63,954 nt of DNA, from positions 274,191-338,144 of the forward strand of contig HF991825.1 in the NCBI GenBank assembly GCA_000431535.1, written 5' to 3'. This DNA comes from Clostridium sp. CAG:678. GTDB taxonomy: Bacteria; Bacillota; Clostridia; Oscillospirales; Acutalibacteraceae. Below the pieces are notes generated by a model. That model made no database searches. It was not told where the DNA came from and saw only the letters and a list, made by a program, of their open reading frames with translations. The number at the start of each line of letters is the position of its first letter. Position 1 is the stretch's first letter. The translations under genes and the position numbers were made by a program. Below, piece after piece: positions 49,850 to 58,201 of this stretch.

Positions 49850-51323
49850 TCACCGCCCTTCGTGATGACTTCGGCGGTTTTATAACAAATACATTTTTCC
49901 CGTCAATGCTATTACTTTCTGCTTTAGCCATCTTGTTTTCTATTTGTTTTGCTACATAGTAGTTATATGCAAGAGCCGAATATCGGTCTTTGCGCATTCC
50001 AGATTTCTCATATATTCTAATTTTCCCGCTTTTTTCTTCATATTGAAGTTTAGTCATTTCATCTATAAGCAGAGTAGTCTGTATATATGGTAATAAAAGC
50101 TGTACCTTTTCTTCCGGTGTAAGGGATTTATAACCTCTGATTTCATCTAAATAAGTTTCCGCATCATATTCTGTTGCGAGCAATCTAATCTTACCGCTCT
50201 TAAATCCCTCTCTTAATAAGAAAGCACAGTCTGAATTAAACTGTGCGCTCGCTTTGATTGACCATATTACCTTTTCAGCACCTATTGCTGTGCACCTATC
50301 TGCCATTGTTTTATCGTTAATACATGATAAGGCGGGATATATCTCACCAGTCTCAGGGTCTGTTATATCACTTGCTAACGCGTCATAAACGCCAAGTCCT
50401 AATCCGTTTGTGTCGAGTACAAGATAATCGCATTCGTACTCGTCAAACAGTTTGCGAATAATAAGCGCTTGTTCATCTGTTCGTAGTCCCTCATATGTAT
50501 TAACATAAGCTAAATTACTAATATATCTTTTAGCCTTTGTTCGATTAATTTGATTAATAAATATTGAAGAGGCATCGTTTTTATTTTTTTTGCTAGACAT
50601 CAAACCTATATCGGCTGATAATATCCTCTTCTCTCCATTTTCTTTTAACGGTATCTTAATTGCTGGTGCGTTATTCAGAGTCGATGACAAACTCTTTGGA
50701 TAAAATGGATATTTAATATGCCTGTTTTTAGATATTGAAGCATAATCAAAAAACGCACCGTCGTTGTTTCCATACCACAGGGCTTCATATTCCATTCGGA
50801 ATCGTATTTCGTTAAAATCAGACTCGGACATTTCTTCATATACCGACTCTTCATCTAAGAGTCCTTCTGAAATGGATAATTGATAAGGAAGTCCGCATAC
50901 GAATTGTTTATGATTATCCTGAAGCATAAATTTGAATGTATCAACGCATTTGGTATAACTCCAGTGATCAACAAAATAAGCTGACGACAGATACATCGTC
51001 TTGTTAGTTTCCTTTTTGTATTCCGCTTTTCTTTCTTCTTTGCTGAGTTCCTCGTATTTCGGCATACGCTTTAATGTAAGGAATTTCCTCAATATCGTAT
51101 CTATCGTGTCTTTAGATATCATTCGGAACTCATCAAGAAGTAAAAGGTTGGCTCTGTTTCCTCTTGAACTGTCTGATGCCGTAACTACTTTAATATAAGA
51201 GGAGTTTTTAAAAACGATTTTTGCATTGGTAGAATTTATTTTTGTTTCTTTCTCATCTATCTCTGCTGCTAATTCAGGAGAATTTGGTTTAAGTTCAAGA
51301 AGAATCTTTTCGAGGACATTTAT
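49806..51323 (-). CDS. terL: Large terminase subunit TerL, 3' exon
   Basis: The second exon of the DNA-packaging motor. It begins within the ATPase domain and contains the Walker B-like NLLLLDEFR. The nuclease domain follows with acidic clusters ILSADIGLM, DYLVLDTNGLGLGVYDAL and the late SGMRKDRYSALAYNYY. Without splicing, translation could start only at an internal ATG (51122) that follows the Walker B motif, leaving a useless fragment. Joined to the 5' exon it gives about 597 residues, normal for a TerL. Confidence 0.88.
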   Translation of the reverse strand: MNVLEKILLELKPNSPELAAEIDEKETKINSTNAKIVFKNSSYIKVVTASDSSRGNRANLLLLDEFRMISKDTIDTILRKFLTLKRMPKYEELSKEERKAEYKKETNKTMYLSSAYFVDHWSYTKCVDTFKFMLQDNHKQFVCGLPYQLSISEGLLDEESVYEEMSESDFNEIRFRMEYEALWYGNNDGAFFDYASISKNRHIKYPFYPKSLSSTLNNAPAIKIPLKENGEKRILSADIGLMSSKKNKNDASSIFINQINRTKAKRYISNLAYVNTYEGLRTDEQALIIRKLFDEYECDYLVLDTNGLGLGVYDALASDITDPETGEIYPALSCINDKTMADRCTAIGAEKVIWSIKASAQFNSDCAFLLREGFKSGKIRLLATEYDAETYLDEIRGYKSLTPEEKVQLLLPYIQTTLLIDEMTKLQYEEKSGKIRIYEKSGMRKDRYSALAYNYYVAKQIENKMAKAESNSIDGKNVFVIKPPKSSRRAVNGYNGQKKKSWEWQ

Positions 51324-51691
51324 CGTTTTATTTATTACATTTCTAAAATATAATGAATATCGAACGCTACTTCGATCTCGTCTTTCAACGAGTACTAGAC
51401 TATATCTTCATCCTTTTCGGATGCCCACCACTTCGAGTCGCCAATCGCTTGCGCCCTACTCCCTTACGGGATAGTCGTTGAACCTTCCTCTGTTCGAGGC
51501 TTGGCTGCTGATTGCCTATTATTTAGCGTTTAGGATTTAACCTTGCGCTATACAACGAATTTTTTCTGCTTTCGCCACCATCGCACCTACGCTTGTTTCA
51601 TCGTTATGCTGTGGTTTTGTTGCCTTTAGGGTTTTCCAGCAATTCAATGGGTTATAACTTTTTGTGTTACCACAAAAGTGACCTAAATTTA
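51324..51691 (-). ncRNA. Group I intron in the large terminase gene
   Basis: About 368 nt, IA-like. The conserved core elements are all present on the minus strand: P (AATTGCTGGAAAACCC), Q (AATCAGCAGCC), R (GGTTCAACGACTAT) and S (AAGATATAGTC, at 51398-51408), so R and S pair as P7. P1 forms from exon GGCT and intron GGTC, putting the last exon U opposite G. The 5' site after GCT (51692) is well supported. The 3' site is less certain: G51324 gives an in-frame join with U and G at the right places, while G51343 is an alternative but needs a C at the 5' site. There is no endonuclease frame. Confidence 0.9.
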
Positions 51692-51967
51692 AGCCTGTCC
51701 TCTTGTCCCGGACGCAATACAGATCTTCGTTCCGGGATATAATATACATCTTATAACGCAGAAGATTGCGCTAAGAAATGTCTTGCCGATACCACGGCTT
51801 CCAATAAATACTGTTGTAGAAGCCCAGTTCATCATAATCAACATTATTTTTTGGAATAGATGGAGATTTAAATGTAAATAATCTTTTGCAAATCTATGAG
51901 GGTTTTCTCTATAATATGCGATCCATACAGCGGCTCCGTTAAGTACCCGCTTGTATCTTGATTCCAT
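51692..51967 (-). CDS. terL: Large terminase subunit TerL, 5' exon
   Basis: Encodes the first 92 residues, with the Walker A motif in FIGSRGIGKTFLSAIF and then KICIASGTRGQA, the segment that normally follows. The frame reaches a stop codon just after entering the intron. After splicing it joins the 3' exon and continues to the Walker B motif. It is encoded right after the putative small terminase. Confidence 0.88.
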
Positions 51968-51972
51968 ATGAC

Positions 51973-52986
51973 CTAATCCGTATTATCAGATGAATCAGAT
52001 AAGACATCATTGAAAAATTCCTCATCGTCTTCATCATCGTATTCTGGATGATCAACCCTCATTTTGTCTATAGCTTCTTCGTATAATCTACAATAACTAT
52101 TCTTAATTCCTAACATTTTTGATAAATGCCCAAAGAACCATATACTGATATATTTTTTAATATTGTCAACGTCTTTTAACTCTGGATCGACTTCTGGAAT
52201 TGGACGAAGTTTTTCATACCTTTGTGCCCATACACCAAGCGGGGTTTCGTCTATGTTTGCTTCTAAATCATCATTTTTCTGCTGTATGGGTTTAAGGTTT
52301 GCACTGCCCAAAAGAGTGTTTAATGCATTAATGCTTTTGTCTACGGGACGACCATTCTTTCTGTCTCTGTTGATGTCTAACTCCAGAGCACATATTTGAC
52401 GAATGATAGCTTCGGCACCAATGTCTAAATTCTCTTTGTTTGGGAATCTTGACATCCAGTAGTCCTTTCTTTGTTCCAGCGCTTTATACATTTCTGCATC
52501 ATAACCAGTTCCCCAGAATAATATTACTTCCGGCGGTATGTCCTCTAAATCATCTCCAGATTCATCGGACGAGTCGTCTGTTGCGGGTTTCTTCAGGTTT
52601 TGTGAATTGTCAGAAAAGTCCCACAGACTTCCTTCCTCAGATAATGTATCGTCATAACTCTTGCCCGCATATGTAATTGTATTTATCTTAGATAAGTATG
52701 TCGTCATCATTGTCTGTGTAGTACTTTTTTTCTCAACCAGATCGAATACCTTTTCGCTCCAGTAGAGATCTAATTTCCTACACACTTGACGAACAGAGTC
52801 TTTTGCGCTGTTGCATTGAGATAAATATTTATTGTATAGTTCATCCACGCAATCTTTGCACACGGAAAGATGTCCTATCCCTTTATATAAGTCGCCATAG
52901 TTTACAGCAAAATAACCTTTTCTACGGCTGAAGGCTCGTCCGCACTTACTGCATATTACGCTTGTGCTATTAACCTCAATAGCCAT
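51973..52986 (-). CDS. Zinc-ribbon protein, putative small terminase
   Basis: A 337-aa protein with an N-terminal zinc ribbon (CSKCGRAFSRRKGY and CKDCVDEL), a helical middle and an acidic end (DEDDEEFFNDVLSDS). It lies immediately before TerL, where small terminase subunits are encoded, and could recognise DNA for packaging. No motif proves it, so the role is inferred from position. Confidence 0.6.
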   Translation of the reverse strand: MAIEVNSTSVICSKCGRAFSRRKGYFAVNYGDLYKGIGHLSVCKDCVDELYNKYLSQCNSAKDSVRQVCRKLDLYWSEKVFDLVEKKSTTQTMMTTYLSKINTITYAGKSYDDTLSEEGSLWDFSDNSQNLKKPATDDSSDESGDDLEDIPPEVILFWGTGYDAEMYKALEQRKDYWMSRFPNKENLDIGAEAIIRQICALELDINRDRKNGRPVDKSINALNTLLGSANLKPIQQKNDDLEANIDETPLGVWAQRYEKLRPIPEVDPELKDVDNIKKYISIWFFGHLSKMLGIKNSYCRLYEEAIDKMRVDHPEYDDEDDEEFFNDVLSDSSDNTD

Positions 52987-52988
52987 GA

Positions 52989-53411
52989 TTATTTATCATC
53001 CTCTTTCGCATCCAGCCCTAATTCATAAATCTTTGCTGCCATTCTGAGTTTATTACCAAAGTGGAATTTAGGAACATATCTCGCTTTTACAACACAAACT
53101 TCGCCTGTTTCTGGATGTTTTGTTTCTCGTGCGGCTCGTAGTTTTAAAGAGAAAGTGCCGAATCCGTGTATATTGACTTCCTCTCCATGCTTTAATGAGT
53201 CTTCGATAATAGCGATAGCGGCCTCAAACATTTCCGTAACATCTTTTGTTGTATACAATAAGTCTGTCGAATCTTTCTTTATAATGAAATCTTTCTTCTG
53301 ACCGTTATCGTCACTGATATGGAGGGTGGTTTTTTGCTGTGGAACATGTTTTCTCGCATTATTTTCTTTCAAGACGCTGACAGTTTTGTTAATTAATTCT
53401 TTTTTGTTCAT
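52989..53411 (-). CDS. HU-family DNA-binding protein
   Basis: A 140-aa member of the HU/IHF family. It has a family-typical EVNIHGFGTFSLKLRAARET and a later DNA-binding arm region with ARYVPKFHFGNKLR. It is longer than the usual 90 aa HU because of an N-terminal and middle insertion. Such phage-encoded HU proteins bend DNA and occur in SPbeta-type phages as well. It lies between the recombinase and the terminase genes. Confidence 0.88.
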   Translation of the reverse strand: MNKKELINKTVSVLKENNARKHVPQQKTTLHISDDNGQKKDFIIKKDSTDLLYTTKDVTEMFEAAIAIIEDSLKHGEEVNIHGFGTFSLKLRAARETKHPETGEVCVVKARYVPKFHFGNKLRMAAKIYELGLDAKEDDK

Positions 53412-53431
53412 ATAATCTCCTTTAATTCTTT

Positions 53432-54457
53432 CTATATTTCTGATAATTCTTTGCTTTCCGGTTTCACTATGCCATCATCACTAAAGTACATACCGAGTTG
53501 CTCTTCGGCTCCAAGGTCTGAGTATACGGGCACCATTGAGATATCAGACCATCCCATGTATTGCTGTATGACTGTATCAGGTATCCCTGCACGCTTAAAG
53601 TTAGTAACAGTCATATGTCTCATCGCGTGCCAATAAAAGCTTACGCCTAATATTCTGCTGAATGATTTAGCCCAACTGTTTAATGTGGATATCTGCATGT
53701 GCAATGATGGATCATGCTTATCCGGGAACAACCAGTTGCTTTCAATCTTATGATCGTTTCGATACTTCATCCATAAATCCAAATAAGGCTGAAACTGTTT
53801 TGCCAAGCAGAAACATTCCAGTTGTTTTCCAGAAACACCGCTACCTTTTGTTTCTATAGGATCGCTTTTATACAATGCTCCGCCGCAAACCAATTTATCT
53901 TTGGCGAAATCTGAAACTCTAAATCTAAGAAGTTCCGATTTTCTACGACCGGAATAAAGGGCGAGAGCTAAAACACAAGCTTTGTCATATTTTCCCTTTT
54001 CTATTAAACTATCTAAAAGCGTTTTTATTTGGTCGTCGCTTAGGATAGTTTTATCTCGTACAGGCTGATTAACCGGACTCTCAATTTTGTTTATAATATT
54101 CCTAAAGTTTGGATATTCATCATCAAGCACAGTCTCAATATAGTTGCCGAGGCTGGATAGCGATGACTTCAGTCTTTTAATTCTTGCGGGACTATTTTTA
54201 TTTTCATTCAATAACCAATTTTGATATCTGACTATTTGCCTTTTAGTCCAGTCGCAGTAAAATATATTTCCGTTGTATAATAGATTCCAAACGAATGCGA
54301 TTTGTATATCATTTATATACCCGTTTATAGTGGTTTCTCTTCTCTGAACCGAACGCAAATAATCGACAAAATCTTCTAAAAGTTGTTTGTTTTGCGGGTT
54401 GATTTGCGATATCAATTCAGGATTTGTAATGTTATTCATTTGCGTTTTTCTCGACAT
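53432..54457 (-). CDS. Tyrosine recombinase (second, 341 aa)
   Basis: A phage-integrase-family site-specific recombinase. It has an N-terminal SAM-like core-binding domain and a catalytic domain with Arg in ALYSGRRKSELLRF, HxxR in WHAMRHMTVTNF and the nucleophile Tyr in SDISMVPVYSD. An AAGGAG ribosome site precedes the start. Upstream is an attenuator-like leader. Which of the two recombinases performs integration is not clear. Confidence 0.85.
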   Translation of the reverse strand: MSRKTQMNNITNPELISQINPQNKQLLEDFVDYLRSVQRRETTINGYINDIQIAFVWNLLYNGNIFYCDWTKRQIVRYQNWLLNENKNSPARIKRLKSSLSSLGNYIETVLDDEYPNFRNIINKIESPVNQPVRDKTILSDDQIKTLLDSLIEKGKYDKACVLALALYSGRRKSELLRFRVSDFAKDKLVCGGALYKSDPIETKGSGVSGKQLECFCLAKQFQPYLDLWMKYRNDHKIESNWLFPDKHDPSLHMQISTLNSWAKSFSRILGVSFYWHAMRHMTVTNFKRAGIPDTVIQQYMGWSDISMVPVYSDLGAEEQLGMYFSDDGIVKPESKELSEI

Positions 54458-54482
54458 CGCAAATCTCCTTCCTAAATGAATA

Positions 54483-54551
54483 GGCGGGGAGTCTCCCCGC
54501 CGTTGATAATCTCCCTCTTGGACACTTGCAAAGCAGAGGTGCGGGGAGTCT
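54483..54551 (-). promoter_or_regulatory. Attenuator-like leader of the recombinase gene
   Basis: On the minus-strand RNA an 11-nt segment AGACTCCCCGC (54551-54541) recurs at 54494-54484. GGCGGGGA (54501-54494) lies between them and can pair with either copy. The near pairing makes an 8-bp hairpin ending just upstream of the recombinase ribosome site; the far pairing would loop out about 40 nt. The two folds exclude each other, the arrangement of an attenuator or translational switch. No T-tract follows, so translation control is more likely than termination. Confidence 0.45.
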
Positions 54552-54561
54552 AATCCAATTT

Positions 54562-55800
54562 TTAGTTTGCCTTAAGTTTGTATTCTGCGTCAATTCCGAT
54601 TTCAGGGTTTACGATCAGCATAAGTTGTTTCGCCGCAGAATATAACCTTTTCCCATTGGCATAATCATCTGTCCCGCAAAGAGAACCGCATATTTGAGCA
54701 GTGATGTCAAACTCTTCAAAACTCTCTACATGATGTTTGTCTCCGACTACGATATATTCTATCTCTTTGCCGTATTTCTTTCTAAATAGCGTTGACAGCA
54801 GCTTAGGAGAACTCTTTACAGAGTCTAAGTCTCCGTGGCTTGCACAGATTTGATGACCTGCTGCGTCTATAAGCAAAAACTCATTTTCACTGGGTTCTGC
54901 TATATATACATTTTCAGCTCCCATATTCGCCATACGCTCATTAAGCCACCAAGGGATTATCCTCTCCAAATTGTCTCTGTGTATGCTGTCCTGTTTATTT
55001 GCAACCGTGCGAGCGTGGTTTCCATATGTCATATATACAATGGTGTCCTCAACATATCGACTTAATCGGTATATGGACTGTGCTAAAATTTCTGAAACCT
55101 GCATCAGTTGATCACAGACCAATTCTTCAGAAGCAACTCTTGCACTTGTATGAATTGCGCCGTGGAACAGATCGCCGAGAACCACAATATGAAGTTTTCT
55201 GCACTGGTGTAGAGACAACCTTTGTATAGCCGAATCCACAACTTGTTTCACTCTTTCTTTGCAGATATCTGTGTTATATGTATTAAATATATTTTTGGTT
55301 ATCATCCCATAATGCCAGTCGCTGAAGATCAATACCGCTTCGTTATCCGAATAGTATTGTTCTATCTGCGGGATATTATCATATAAGTCTCCTATAGAAT
55401 CGTTTAGATTTTCTGCCGCAACTTTCAGAACTTCATATAAGTGTTCTTGTCTACCCTCCGAAGATACTAATTTATTAAATTCTCTCCGTTGGTCAAAAAA
55501 CTTTTGCCGCTCTTTCTTTAATTCAATTAATTTATTATCTATGTCTGATAATAGTTCTGAGGATTCGACTTTGGATAACTGTTCGCTCTCAACAAGACCA
55601 ATGGTATACCTGCTACCATACATTTCTCTTCGGGCGACATCGGCAGACAGTTCCTTTCCATACACATATTTTGATAATTCGGAATAGTCAAAGTCGGATA
55701 GAGTCTTATCTACCAACTTTCCATACACCAATCTCTTATGGTGTTGTAGGTTTGTTTCGTTCTCTCTTTTTTGTAAGATACTATCGTCCGTGTATATCAC
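54562..55800 (-). CDS. Metallophosphoesterase with helical N-terminal domain
   Basis: A 412-aa calcineurin-like phosphoesterase. Metal ligands are visible in order: SDWHYG (D161, H163), LGDLFHG (D210), TYGNHAR (N261, H262), ICASHGD and VGDKHHV. The first 150 residues are helical and charged. SPbeta-type phages encode a related enzyme beside their polymerase region. A role in DNA metabolism is likely but the substrate is unknown. Confidence 0.85.
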   Translation of the reverse strand: MIYTDDSILQKRENETNLQHHKRLVYGKLVDKTLSDFDYSELSKYVYGKELSADVARREMYGSRYTIGLVESEQLSKVESSELLSDIDNKLIELKKERQKFFDQRREFNKLVSSEGRQEHLYEVLKVAAENLNDSIGDLYDNIPQIEQYYSDNEAVLIFSDWHYGMITKNIFNTYNTDICKERVKQVVDSAIQRLSLHQCRKLHIVVLGDLFHGAIHTSARVASEELVCDQLMQVSEILAQSIYRLSRYVEDTIVYMTYGNHARTVANKQDSIHRDNLERIIPWWLNERMANMGAENVYIAEPSENEFLLIDAAGHQICASHGDLDSVKSSPKLLSTLFRKKYGKEIEYIVVGDKHHVESFEEFDITAQICGSLCGTDDYANGKRLYSAAKQLMLIVNPEIGIDAEYKLKAN

Positions 55801-56045
55801 CTCGCAATAGTTGTTTTCGTATTCCTTTGATATGACCTTTTATAGTGGCGGTGTTTGCGATAATTGTTCGAGTTATCATACAAAGGTCGTTCGCCTCTTA
55901 TTCTGTTCAGAAATTTTAATACAGGTTTTGATTCCTCACAAAAATAATGATGTCTTTTTGACTTCTGTTTCATTGTTCTCACAATATAAATATTGGGGAA
56001 TCTCTCGATGATTTTTTCTTTTTCTTCTTTTGTAATTGCTATCAT
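55797..56045 (-). CDS. Small basic phage protein
   Basis: An 82-aa basic protein starting MIAITKEEKEKIIERFPNIY and containing RTMKQKSKRHHYFCEE. The ATG at 56045 follows AAGGAA; a longer frame opens at 56087. It overlaps the metallophosphoesterase start. Basic composition suggests nucleic-acid binding. Family not recognised. Confidence 0.6.
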   Translation of the reverse strand: MIAITKEEKEKIIERFPNIYIVRTMKQKSKRHHYFCEESKPVLKFLNRIRGERPLYDNSNNYRKHRHYKRSYQRNTKTTIAR

Positions 56046-56115
56046 TTTCCCATTCCTTTTCTTCTTTTTGATAGGACAACCGTACATTATCCTTCATATA
56101 TAGTATTTTATCACG

Positions 56116-56154
56116 CACCCCGCAAACCGTTGTGGCACAACGGTTTGCGGGGTG
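56116..56154 (-). repeat. 39-nt inverted repeat upstream of a phage gene (copy 1)
   Basis: An almost perfect palindrome with core ACCGTTGTGGCACAACGGT flanked by CACCCCGC/GCGGGGTG. It lies 71 nt upstream of the 56045 gene on the minus strand. No minus-strand T-tract follows, so it is not a simple terminator for that strand. A second copy of the core lies the same distance upstream of the first gene of the operon (62484-62513). Confidence 0.6.
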
Positions 56155-56248
56155 TCATTTTTGTCAGAGAATACATAACTGTTGCTATTTTTGGCTTACA
56201 AAGCCCTATTATTTGGGTTGTGAATTTTTTATTTTCCCTTTATTTATG

Positions 56249-57004
56249 TTATTGATTTTTACGCATTGCTGAATTGATTTTTTGTTGCATATGTATTTTC
56301 ATAGCACAGTCATTACAATATTTTTGCTTTCTCCCAACACCGTTGTTTTTGCATCGTACTGTTATACCGCAATTTGCGCATTCAAAGAATGACTCGCCGT
56401 GATACTTCAAATATTGATATCCTAAGTTTCTGAAATCGGATATGCTTAAAACTGTTTTGCCCGGAGTAATAAATTCAACTCTAACATTTGTATTATCTAT
56501 TTTCTTTGAAAATCGTATCATTTTGAGTTTGTTTAAATCGTGATACATCTGACTTTGGCGCTTGACAGAGGTACTGATATTGGCGAGTCGCATTATTTCA
56601 GTATCCTTATTGTTGATCCAGTGATCGCAATTTGGATTTACAGCATCCCAATATTTTGATAAACATAAGAGCGTGAACGCTAACCTTTTAATTTGTTTTC
56701 CGTCCAGACTATCGATTTTATCCATTTCCGGCTGTGTGATGTCAATACTGTCGATACGAATCGTTTCATACTTTGAGGCGCGGCGAATGGCATATTCAAT
56801 GGTAGGAGTCCATTTTGGTATTGAGGCAGAGGTGTCACACTTTAACAGAAATGTTTCTAATAACTGCTTTACTTTTGGCTTTGAATAGTTTTGGTCAAGG
56901 TAGTATCGAGCTATATGACTGAATGTTTCTGACGGCTTTTTCCCTAATAAGCAAGAATTGATTGCTTCCTCTGCCCATTCCTGTTCGTTAAGAATAATAC
57001 TCAT
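56249..57004 (-). CDS. Zinc-ribbon protein coupled to the RNA polymerase gene
   Basis: A 251-aa protein. Its ATG overlaps the stop of the polymerase gene (ATGA), so it is translated with it. The C-terminus is a zinc ribbon (CANCGITVRC then CNDC) next to a basic tail. The N-terminal part is helical. No family is recognised. The coupling suggests it works with the phage polymerase, for example in promoter recognition (inference). Confidence 0.65.
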   Translation of the reverse strand: MSIILNEQEWAEEAINSCLLGKKPSETFSHIARYYLDQNYSKPKVKQLLETFLLKCDTSASIPKWTPTIEYAIRRASKYETIRIDSIDITQPEMDKIDSLDGKQIKRLAFTLLCLSKYWDAVNPNCDHWINNKDTEIMRLANISTSVKRQSQMYHDLNKLKMIRFSKKIDNTNVRVEFITPGKTVLSISDFRNLGYQYLKYHGESFFECANCGITVRCKNNGVGRKQKYCNDCAMKIHMQQKINSAMRKNQ

Positions 57005-57828
57005 ACATCCGCCCCTATCACTTTGGATTTGATTTTAAATCTGTGACCGCCAAATGTAATATCTCCATCGTCGTCAAGTTCGGGGAATGAGATGGTATTG
57101 TCATTTGCATATAACAAGTTTTTTATAATCTGCTCTCCGCACATACTCCAAGCAAATTTCTTCGTAGAATTTCTGTTGTAACAAATATCTAATATAATAT
57201 TACAAAGGGATTTACTGTTGGAACAAACCTTGTTGCACGCAGCGCGGAACTCTTCATTAATTATTGACATTGTGTTTATCGAATCTATATTATCAATCCT
57301 TTCGTAGTCAGCAAATATTGAGTAATTTATTGCTCTTTTTTTATATTCTTCATACAACCTTTTGATTGCCGTGTATTGCCTTGGTGTATATTCAACATCA
57401 CTTTTCATTATCCTGTAATCAAAGTTCTGATTATTCACGCTTTGTTTTATAAAACCGTCAAACTCTTCCTCAAATCTTCTGCATATCTTATTCATAACGC
57501 AATCTCCAACACCAACAGGCATTCGGTAATTGTAGTATCGCAAAAAGTCTTTTTGCCTTTCGCTTAATCTGTCAGCCGGTATTTCCATCATTTCATCGAC
57601 TGTCATTTGAAATTCTCTGAGCGCATTACGGTTTGTATTTTTTATGTATGTATTATATTGCTTCATAAGAGCAGGGTAGATGTACTTCATAAAGTACGGT
57701 TTTTTATCAGCAACGATACTACGATAAAACCCCTTTGTAGTATCGTCTTCAATCTTATTTACGGTATGTATATCTCGCCAAGATTTTGGCATCGGTTTAC
57801 ATATAATTCCTTTTGCTTTATCTATTGC
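57001..57828 (-). CDS. YonO-like RNA polymerase, 3' exon
   Basis: The last 275 residues of the phage polymerase. The exon begins AIDKAKGIICKPMPKSW, the continuation expected after the catalytic region, and runs helical to the stop. The in-frame ATG at 57792 is not a real start: it has no ribosome site and would remove conserved residues. The exon joins codon AAT of the 5' exon after removal of the intron 57829-58201. Confidence 0.88.
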   Translation of the reverse strand, partial: AIDKAKGIICKPMPKSWRDIHTVNKIEDDTTKGFYRSIVADKKPYFMKYIYPALMKQYNTYIKNTNRNALREFQMTVDEMMEIPADRLSERQKDFLRYYNYRMPVGVGDCVMNKICRRFEEEFDGFIKQSVNNQNFDYRIMKSDVEYTPRQYTAIKRLYEEYKKRAINYSIFADYERIDNIDSINTMSIINEEFRAACNKVCSNSKSLCNIILDICYNRNSTKKFAWSMCGEQIIKNLLYANDNTISFPELDDDGDITFGGHRFKIKSKVIGADV

Positions 57829-58201
57829 CTAATGTATTTAACCTTGTGGCGCTACCCACGGTTGGCAAAAGCCCTCTGCTTTTCAGCAAGAGCATGGACT
57901 ATATCTTCATCCTTTCGGATGCCCACCACTTCGAGTCGCCAATCGCTTGCAACTCTACTCCCTTACGGGATAGTCTCTGAACCTTACCCTGTTCGGGTCT
58001 TGGCTGCTGATTGCCCACTATTTAGCGTTTAGGGTTTAACCTTGCGCTATACAACGAATTTTTTCTGCTTTCGCCACCATCGCACCTACGCTTGTTTCAT
58101 CGTTATGCTGTGGTTTTGTTGCCTTTAGGGTTTTCCAGCAATTCAATGGGTTATTATTCAAACACGTTTCCGTGAAAGCGAACAATTTATAATAAGCTAT
58201 T
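57829..58201 (-). ncRNA. Group I intron in the RNA polymerase gene
   Basis: A 373-nt group I intron with the same P, Q, R and S elements as the terminase intron (S at 57897-57907). It is identical to that intron over 120 nt (58035-58154 against 51536-51655). Exon GAAT pairs with intron GTTC with U opposite G, and the intron ends in G (57829). Splicing keeps frame: QQN joins AIDKAKG. Its peripheral P9 hairpins differ from the terminase intron. No protein is encoded. Confidence 0.93.

Noticed and set aside
51122-51324. terL translated from an internal ATG at 51122 as a separate protein.
   Set aside because: The Walker B segment and 66 further in-frame residues lie upstream of that ATG, and Walker A is in the 5' exon. 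A split terminase lacking these could not pack DNA.
51537-51749. A short frame at the start of the terL intron, and a matching one at 58036-58290.
   Set aside because: Both simply read from exon sequence into the shared intron core and end at a stop. They do not resemble endonucleases.
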